From Fibrobacterota bacterium (GTDB lineage Bacteria > Fibrobacterota > Fibrobacteria > UBA11236): a DNA stretch of 64,000 nucleotides. Below the pieces are notes generated by a model, which saw nothing but the letters and a program-made list of their open reading frames with translations, ran no database searches and was not told the origin of the DNA. The DNA is taken from NCBI GenBank assembly GCA_028287505.1, contig JAQBPN010000092.1:1-64000 (forward strand). Direction: 5' to 3'. This document shows, piece by piece, positions 59,231 through 64,000 of the stretch (the stretch's first letter is position 1; every line of letters begins with the position of its first letter). The position numbers and the translations under genes were made by a program.

Positions 59231-60616
59231 ATGCCCGATAAACCCGAGAAAAAACCGAAAAGCGCGGAGACCCGTCCCGGCAAGGGCCTCAACATCCTTA
59301 TCGTCGACGATGAAGCCAACATCCGCAAAACCTTGGCAATGGCTTTGGAACTGGACGGACACGACGTCGTAGCCGTCAGCAACGGCAAGGACGGATTGAT
59401 CCAGGCCTCGCTCCGGCATACCGACCTGGTGTTCCTGGACATGCGCCTGGGCACGGAAAAGGGGACCGACTTCATCCCGGATTTCATCGCCACCAGCCCA
59501 TGGATCAAAATCGTCGTCATCACCGCATACGCTTCGGTGGAAACCGCCGTGGAGGCCATGAAGCGCGGGGCCGTGGACTACCTGCCCAAGCCCTTCACTC
59601 CCGACCAGGTGCAGGCCATAGTGGCGCGCGCGGCGGAAACCAAAAAGGCCGAAGATCACGTGGCCGCTTTGGGTTCCCCGTCGGAAGGGGACGATGCGGG
59701 CATGGACCTGGACAGCAAGAGCGCGGTCATGCAACGGGCCCTGACCCTGGCCCGGCAGGTTGCGCCCACCGAGGCCGGCGTGCTCATCCGCGGGGAAAGC
59801 GGCACGGGCAAAAGCGTGCTGGCGCGCCTCATCCATTCCTGGAGCGACCGCGCGGCCAAACCTTTCGGCGTGGTATCCTGTCCTTCCTTGTCGGCGGAAC
59901 TCCTTGAAAGCGAGTTGTTCGGCCACGTGCGCGGCGCGTTTACCGGCGCGCTACGGGACCATCCGGGCCGCATCGCCGCCCATGACGGAGGCACTTTGTT
60001 CCTGGACGAGATCGGCGATCTGCCCATCCAGGTACAGCCCAAACTGTTGCGCTTCCTGCAGGACCGGGAATACGAAAGGGTGGGCGAAAGCGCCACCCGG
60101 AAAGCGGACATCCGCATCCTGGCCGCGTCCAACCTGGATCTGGAAACCCTGGTCAAAGCCGGCCGGTTCCGCGAGGATCTCCTGTATCGGCTCAACGTCT
60201 TCCAGATAGAGTTGCCGCCCCTGCGGGACAGGGCGGAGGATATTCCGCTCCTCTCCCATCGCTTCCTGGCGTTCTACGCGGGCCGGAACCACCGGCAGTT
60301 CCATGGTTTCACCGATGAGGCGCTGGCGGCGATGAAAGCGCATCCCTGGCACGGCAACATCCGCGAACTCCGCAACGTCATCGAACGATCCACCATCGTC
60401 GCGCGCGGATCGCAAATCGGGATTGCGGAACTGGGCTTGAAGCCGGGCAGCGGCGAGGAACCGATCCACGTGGGGGCTGCGGTGAGCCTGGACAAATTGG
60501 AAGAGGCCCATATCCGCCACGTGCTGGCGTCCTGCAAATCCCTGGATGAAGCGGCGCGCGTGCTGGGGATAGATGCCGCCACCCTCTGGCGGCGGCGCAA
60601 GAAATACGGGATTTGA
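59231..60616 (+). CDS. Sigma-54-dependent response regulator (AlgB/NtrC type)
   Basis: A 461-residue regulator. The receiver domain (about residues 20-135) has the phosphoacceptor Asp in LVFLDMRLG and the DDE pocket in ILIVDDEAN; TAYAS and LPKPF complete the switch. The AAA+ domain has Walker A GESGTGKS, the sigma-54 contact loop GAFTGA, Walker B GGTLFLDEIG and the arginine-finger region. A Fis-type helix-turn-helix ends it (LDEAARVLGIDAATLWRRRKKYGI). It activates sigma-54 promoters on phosphorylation, presumably by the kinase that follows 190 bp downstream. ATG at 59231 is chosen; the frame upstream overlaps the promoter region of the ThuA-like gene. Confidence 0.93.
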   Translation: MPDKPEKKPKSAETRPGKGLNILIVDDEANIRKTLAMALELDGHDVVAVSNGKDGLIQASLRHTDLVFLDMRLGTEKGTDFIPDFIATSPWIKIVVITAYASVETAVEAMKRGAVDYLPKPFTPDQVQAIVARAAETKKAEDHVAALGSPSEGDDAGMDLDSKSAVMQRALTLARQVAPTEAGVLIRGESGTGKSVLARLIHSWSDRAAKPFGVVSCPSLSAELLESELFGHVRGAFTGALRDHPGRIAAHDGGTLFLDEIGDLPIQVQPKLLRFLQDREYERVGESATRKADIRILAASNLDLETLVKAGRFREDLLYRLNVFQIELPPLRDRAEDIPLLSHRFLAFYAGRNHRQFHGFTDEALAAMKAHPWHGNIRELRNVIERSTIVARGSQIGIAELGLKPGSGEEPIHVGAAVSLDKLEEAHIRHVLASCKSLDEAARVLGIDAATLWRRRKKYGI

Positions 60617-60806
60617 TCGCCACGTCCAGGCCCTGGCCCTCCGGCCGGTCCAGCCTTTCCCCATTGCAGTCTGCACGGGGATTTTTCCGGCAGCTTGCAT
60701 TTTGCAAGGTCCCGGGATGGGCGTGCGGATCGCATGCCGTTTCCGGCCCGGAATCCGGCTTTTCGGGTCGCTTTTCAGGCATCAACTTTGCCCCTTATAA
60801 CCGCCA

Positions 60807-62654
60807 ATGTTAGGTCTCCGCCACAAGCTGTTCATCGCCTTCGCCGGCCTTTCCGTCCTCCTCGTCATCGTAGCCGGGCTGGGTACCCTCTTTATCGGCA
60901 GGGTGTCGCAATCCTTCGATCGCATCTTCCGGGAAAACCTGACCAGCATCAACGCCTGCCGGGAAATGCGCCAGGCCGCGGAGGAAATGAACGAGGACCT
61001 GCTGCTGGCCTTGTGGGACGGGACGGCTCCGGATTCGGCCGACGCCTTGGTCCAGGCCGGGGAATTCGAGCGCCACCTCCGCTTCCAACAAGGCAATCTC
61101 ACCGTGGCCGGCGAACAGGCCATCACCGACAGCCTGCTCCGGGTCTGGCGGGAGTACCGTACGCGTTACTTCGCCCTGATTGGATCGGGCGCCTACGGCA
61201 AACCGATATCCCAACGGAGGACCGCCTATCGCACGGAAGTGAATCCCTATTTCCGGATCATCCAGCGGCAGACCCGCGCCATCGCCGAATTGAATTCCGG
61301 CAACATCCTTTCCGCCGACGGACAGGTGCGGGCCCAGGCGCGCACAGCGCGCAAAGCGATGACGGCGCTGCTCGGCTCCGGCGGCGCGCTGATCCTGTTG
61401 CTGCTCATACTCCTGGGGCGCACCATCCTGAAACCCATCCAGGCCTTGACGCGCTCCGCCCAGGAGATCGAGAAGGGAAACCTGGATTTGGCCCTGAAGG
61501 TGGGTTCCAAGGATGAACTGGGTCAGTTGGCCGAGGCCTTCAACTCCATGGCCGCCCGGCTCAGGGAATTCCGCCGTTTCGATCAGGCCAAGCTGGTGCG
61601 GACGCAGCGCGCCACCCAGACCGCCATCGGCAGCCTTCCCGACGCGGTGGCGGTGCTGGGGCCGGATGGCGAAGTGGAAATGTCCAACGATCCCGCCGCC
61701 GCCCATTTCGGGATCAAGCCGGGATCGCACGTCGACGGCCTGGGCCTGCCTTGGCTGGCCGAGCTTTTCAGCAAGGCCAGGCGGGAACTTCGGCCTTTCC
61801 ATCCCCAAAGCTATGAATCCGCCCTGCAGGTTTTCCGCGAGGGCCAGGAACGTTTTTTCCTGCCCCATGCCATTCCCATCCTCGATGAGGCCGGGCATCT
61901 CACCGGCATGACCTTGGTGTTGGCCGATGTAACAGGATTGCGCCGACTGGATGAGACCAAAAGCGATCTGCTCTCCACGCTCTCCCATGAACTCAAGACG
62001 AAATTGACTTCCGTGCGCATGGCGGTCCATCTGCTCCTGGGGGAAAAGGTGGGCGACCTCAATTCCCGGCAGGCCGACCTTCTCATCGCCGCCCGGGAAG
62101 ACAGCGAACACCTGCATCGCATCATCGAAGGGCTGCTGGACATGGGCCGGATCCGTTCCGGACGGCTCAATATGGAGCAGAAGCCCGTCGATACGGGGGA
62201 AATGACGGCGCAGGCCGTTGCGACCTTCATGCGCGCGTACCAGGACAAAGGCATCCGTCTCTCCCTGAATCTTCCGGCCGATCTGCCAAAGGTGTTCGCC
62301 GACGGAATCCGCGCGCCCCTGGTCCTGGAAAACCTCCTTTCCAACGCGCTGAAATATACTGGCCCGGGAGGAGAGGCCAAGGTGGAAGCGGAAGCCGATG
62401 GTGGATTCGTAGCCTTCCGCGTGACCGACTCGGGCGCGGGGATCCCCGCGGAGGATTTGCCTCGCGTGTTCGATCGCTTCTACCGCGGCGCGCGCGAAGG
62501 GGAACCCGGCGGCGCCGGATTGGGCCTGGCCATCGCCAAGGAAATCGTGGAAGCCCATGGCGGGACCATCCAGGTGGATAGCCGCAAAGGGGAAGGCAGC
62601 GTCTTTTCCTTCACCCTAAGGCGCGCCGATGCCGACTGGGAAGGAGCGGGATAG
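60807..62654 (+). CDS. Membrane sensor histidine kinase (KinB-like)
   Basis: A 615-residue kinase with a first span at about residues 8-28, a periplasmic sensor of about 160 residues, a second span (ALILLLLILLGRTIL), a HAMP linker (IQALTRSAQEIEKGNLDLAL), and a PAS-like domain (about 275-385). In HisKA the phospho-His is in LSHELKTKLTS, where Lys replaces the usual Pro (SHELKTPL). HATPase_c follows: NLLSNALKYT, DSGAGIPAEDLPRVFDRFYRG, GAGLGLAIAKEIVE. Gene order regulator-then-kinase matches the AlgB/KinB pair. The next gene begins 3 bp after the stop. Confidence 0.93.
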   Translation: MLGLRHKLFIAFAGLSVLLVIVAGLGTLFIGRVSQSFDRIFRENLTSINACREMRQAAEEMNEDLLLALWDGTAPDSADALVQAGEFERHLRFQQGNLTVAGEQAITDSLLRVWREYRTRYFALIGSGAYGKPISQRRTAYRTEVNPYFRIIQRQTRAIAELNSGNILSADGQVRAQARTARKAMTALLGSGGALILLLLILLGRTILKPIQALTRSAQEIEKGNLDLALKVGSKDELGQLAEAFNSMAARLREFRRFDQAKLVRTQRATQTAIGSLPDAVAVLGPDGEVEMSNDPAAAHFGIKPGSHVDGLGLPWLAELFSKARRELRPFHPQSYESALQVFREGQERFFLPHAIPILDEAGHLTGMTLVLADVTGLRRLDETKSDLLSTLSHELKTKLTSVRMAVHLLLGEKVGDLNSRQADLLIAAREDSEHLHRIIEGLLDMGRIRSGRLNMEQKPVDTGEMTAQAVATFMRAYQDKGIRLSLNLPADLPKVFADGIRAPLVLENLLSNALKYTGPGGEAKVEAEADGGFVAFRVTDSGAGIPAEDLPRVFDRFYRGAREGEPGGAGLGLAIAKEIVEAHGGTIQVDSRKGEGSVFSFTLRRADADWEGAG

Positions 62655-62657
62655 CCA

Positions 62658-64000
62658 TGCCGGAAAGAAACCCGAGCTTTCTCCAGCTCATCCGCCGTGA
62701 CAGGCGCGGCCGCTTGAAGATCTACCTGGGCTACGCGGCCGGCGTGGGCAAGACCCATCAGATGCTCCAGGAGGCGCACCGGTTGCGGCAGGAAGGCGTT
62801 GATCTGGTTTTGGGCCTGGTGGAAACCCACGCAAGGCTGGAAACCGCCGCGCTCGCGGAAGGCCTGGAAACGGTTCCCGTCAAGCGCACGGAATACCACG
62901 GCATTTCGGTGGAGGAAATGGATCTGGATGCCATCCTCGCACGCAAACCGCATGTGGTGCTCGTCGATGATCTGGCCCATGCCAACGCGCCCGGCAGCCG
63001 CAACCCCAAGCGCTACCAGGACGCGGAGGACATCCTGGCCGCGGGTATCAACGTCATCGCCACGCTGAACGTCCAGCACCTGGAAAGCCTTTACGATACC
63101 GTGGAAAGGATGATGGGCGTCAAGGTCCGCGAGCGCGTGCCGGACTCGGTCCTGGCCGAGGCGGATCAAATCGTCAACGTGGACATTTCCGCCGAGGATC
63201 TTCTCAAGCGTTTGCGGGCAGGCAAGGTATTTCCCCTGGACAAGGTGGACGCGGCCCTGGTGAACTTTTTCCAGTTCCACCACTTGGAAGAACTGCGCGA
63301 ACTCACCCTGAGGGAAGCGGCTTCGCAAATCGATTTCCGAAGGCGCGAGACCGAAAATCAGGGTAACAAGGGCGGTACGGACCAGGTCATGGCCTGCCTG
63401 GATGCCCGGGGACCGGAAAACGCCGCCCTGCTCCGCTACGCATCCCGCTTGGCAGGCCGGCTCAATCGCAATTGGTACGCCGTGTATGTGCAGCCTCTGG
63501 AAGGGCGCGGGTCCTCCCTGGACGGATCCGGCCAAAAACTGCTTTCGGAAACCCTGCTGCTGGCCAACCAACTGGGCGCCACCGTGTTCACCTTGAAGGG
63601 GGACGACGTGGCGGACACCCTCGCGCGTTTCGCCGCGGAATACCGGGTGGGCCACATCATTCTGGGGAAACCCCATCCTCGCCCTTGGTGGAAAATGTTT
63701 TCCCGCAAGAAGGACGTGGTGGGGCCCCTGATGGAAAAAAGCGATGGTTTCACTTTGATCCTCATCGATACCCGGCCCGGCATCGACGTGTCCTCGCCCG
63801 TGGAAGACGTCGCGGATTCCGTTCCGGTGCCGGCGGCCAAGGCCGGCGAAAGGTTGAAACTGTGCGATTTCCTCGGCGAAGGTCAAATCGTGGTCTGGGA
63901 AGAGGCCGTCTCCAAGGAACAGGCGATGCGGGATTTGGTCCGCACCCTATTGGCGTCCCATCCCTCACTGGACGAGGGTTTCCTGTTGCGGAAACTCAAG
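62658..64000 (+). CDS. KdpD-like non-kinase sensor with USP and EIIA-like domains (3' end missing)
   Basis: 447 complete codons are visible, and the frame is open at the right edge. The KdpD N-terminal domain (about residues 10-220) has a P-loop GYAAGVGKTHQML and VDDLAHANAPGSRNPKRYQD, then TLNVQHLESLYDTV. A universal-stress-protein-like domain follows (about 230-370: VMACLDARGPENAALLRYAS … HIILGKPHPRPWW). Near the right edge the sequence LKLCDFLGEGQIVVWEEAVSKEQAMRDLVRTLL resembles a PTS EIIA type-2 domain, incomplete here. No transmembrane or kinase region has appeared yet, unlike true KdpD. It starts 3 bp after the kinase stop, so it is in the same operon. Confidence 0.85.

Noticed and set aside
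57905-59926. Extension of the ThuA-like gene to 59926
   Set aside because: The extra 278 codons run opposite the response-regulator gene and read as antisense sequence. The signal peptide and ribosome site at 59092 define the true start.
1-64000. CRISPR arrays, tRNA or rRNA genes
   Set aside because: No regularly spaced repeats, cloverleaf-like sequences or rRNA segments were noticed on reading either strand. A tRNA search program was not available.

Overview
The window is high-G+C chromosomal DNA from a Gram-negative bacterium, most likely a soil or sediment member of the Fibrobacterota. Evidence for this is a TIGR02147-family protein (a Fibrobacter hallmark) translationally coupled to a DUF2341/LamG lipoprotein, a second DUF2341 lipoprotein, several exported proteins ending in short C-terminal sorting-type tails (pattern G-x-Y-F/L-x-R-x…R-x-V/I), many lipoprotein and Sec signal peptides, outer-membrane barrels, and a carbohydrate-degrading flavour (GH26-like, two DUF1080 proteins, ThuA-like protein). 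The phylum assignment is an inference from gene content, not a phylogeny.

Layout. 1-1212: 3' part of a GAF/class III adenylate cyclase, closed by a terminator. 1283-8130: a sharply A+T-rich accessory island (one sampled line inside has 19/60 G+C; one just outside has 40/60). It holds an orphan PD-(D/E)XK-like protein, a channel-like membrane protein, and an Eco57I-type adenine methyltransferase with an unknown partner protein. The first two genes are each followed by a huge imperfect palindrome with 7-mer ends ACACAAC…GTTGTGT, and the methylase pair by a weaker candidate; these resemble integron attC sites (6 of 7 consensus positions). The first gene is also bracketed by near-perfect inverted repeats. 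No integrase or transposase is present. The island ends at what looks like the severed 3' tail of an exported-protein gene. 8424-16000: secreted and lipoprotein genes, an aldo/keto reductase, a GH26-like glycanase and a DUF1080 protein. 16312-20750: an RRM protein, an MHS-type transporter, an SDR, a cupin, a Rossmann NADP-binding protein and a YCII protein. 20764-29274: a DUF1080 protein, two barrels, a phosphopantetheinyl transferase, a methyltransferase, DUF2239 behind a textbook operator-promoter, an exported solitary contractile-injection-system tube-like protein, DUF2277, DUF6515-like, a membrane protein and a BrnT/BrnA toxin-antitoxin pair. 29432-48927: large surface and secreted proteins (propeller, M6 protease, 1.4 kb-residue Ig/PKD protein, a rare M4+S8 double protease, an esterase, a PLA2-like lipoprotein, DUF2341/LamG lipoproteins). 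49025-54817: a CPA2 antiporter, a zinc-ribbon and an SPFH protein, a propeller protein and a Rossmann epimerase-like protein. 54945-57782: an arsenic operon. 57905-64000: a ThuA-like protein, then an AlgB/KinB-like two-component system with a KdpD-like non-kinase sensor running off the right edge.

How genes work together. The arsenic genes form one reverse-strand unit: ArsR2, an aquaglyceroporin-ArsC fusion (reduce arsenate, let arsenite leave), ArsR1 and ArsM (methylate arsenite). The 59231-64000 genes look like one signalling unit: a sigma-54 response regulator, its membrane kinase and a KdpD/USP/EIIA-like sensor. The island genes look like a small defence-type cassette set. The most interesting items are the attC-like cassette island, the secreted CIS-tube-like protein, the M4-S8 fusion, the channel-reductase fusion with a preserved internal start, and two unusually clear operator architectures (DUF2239 and BrnTA).
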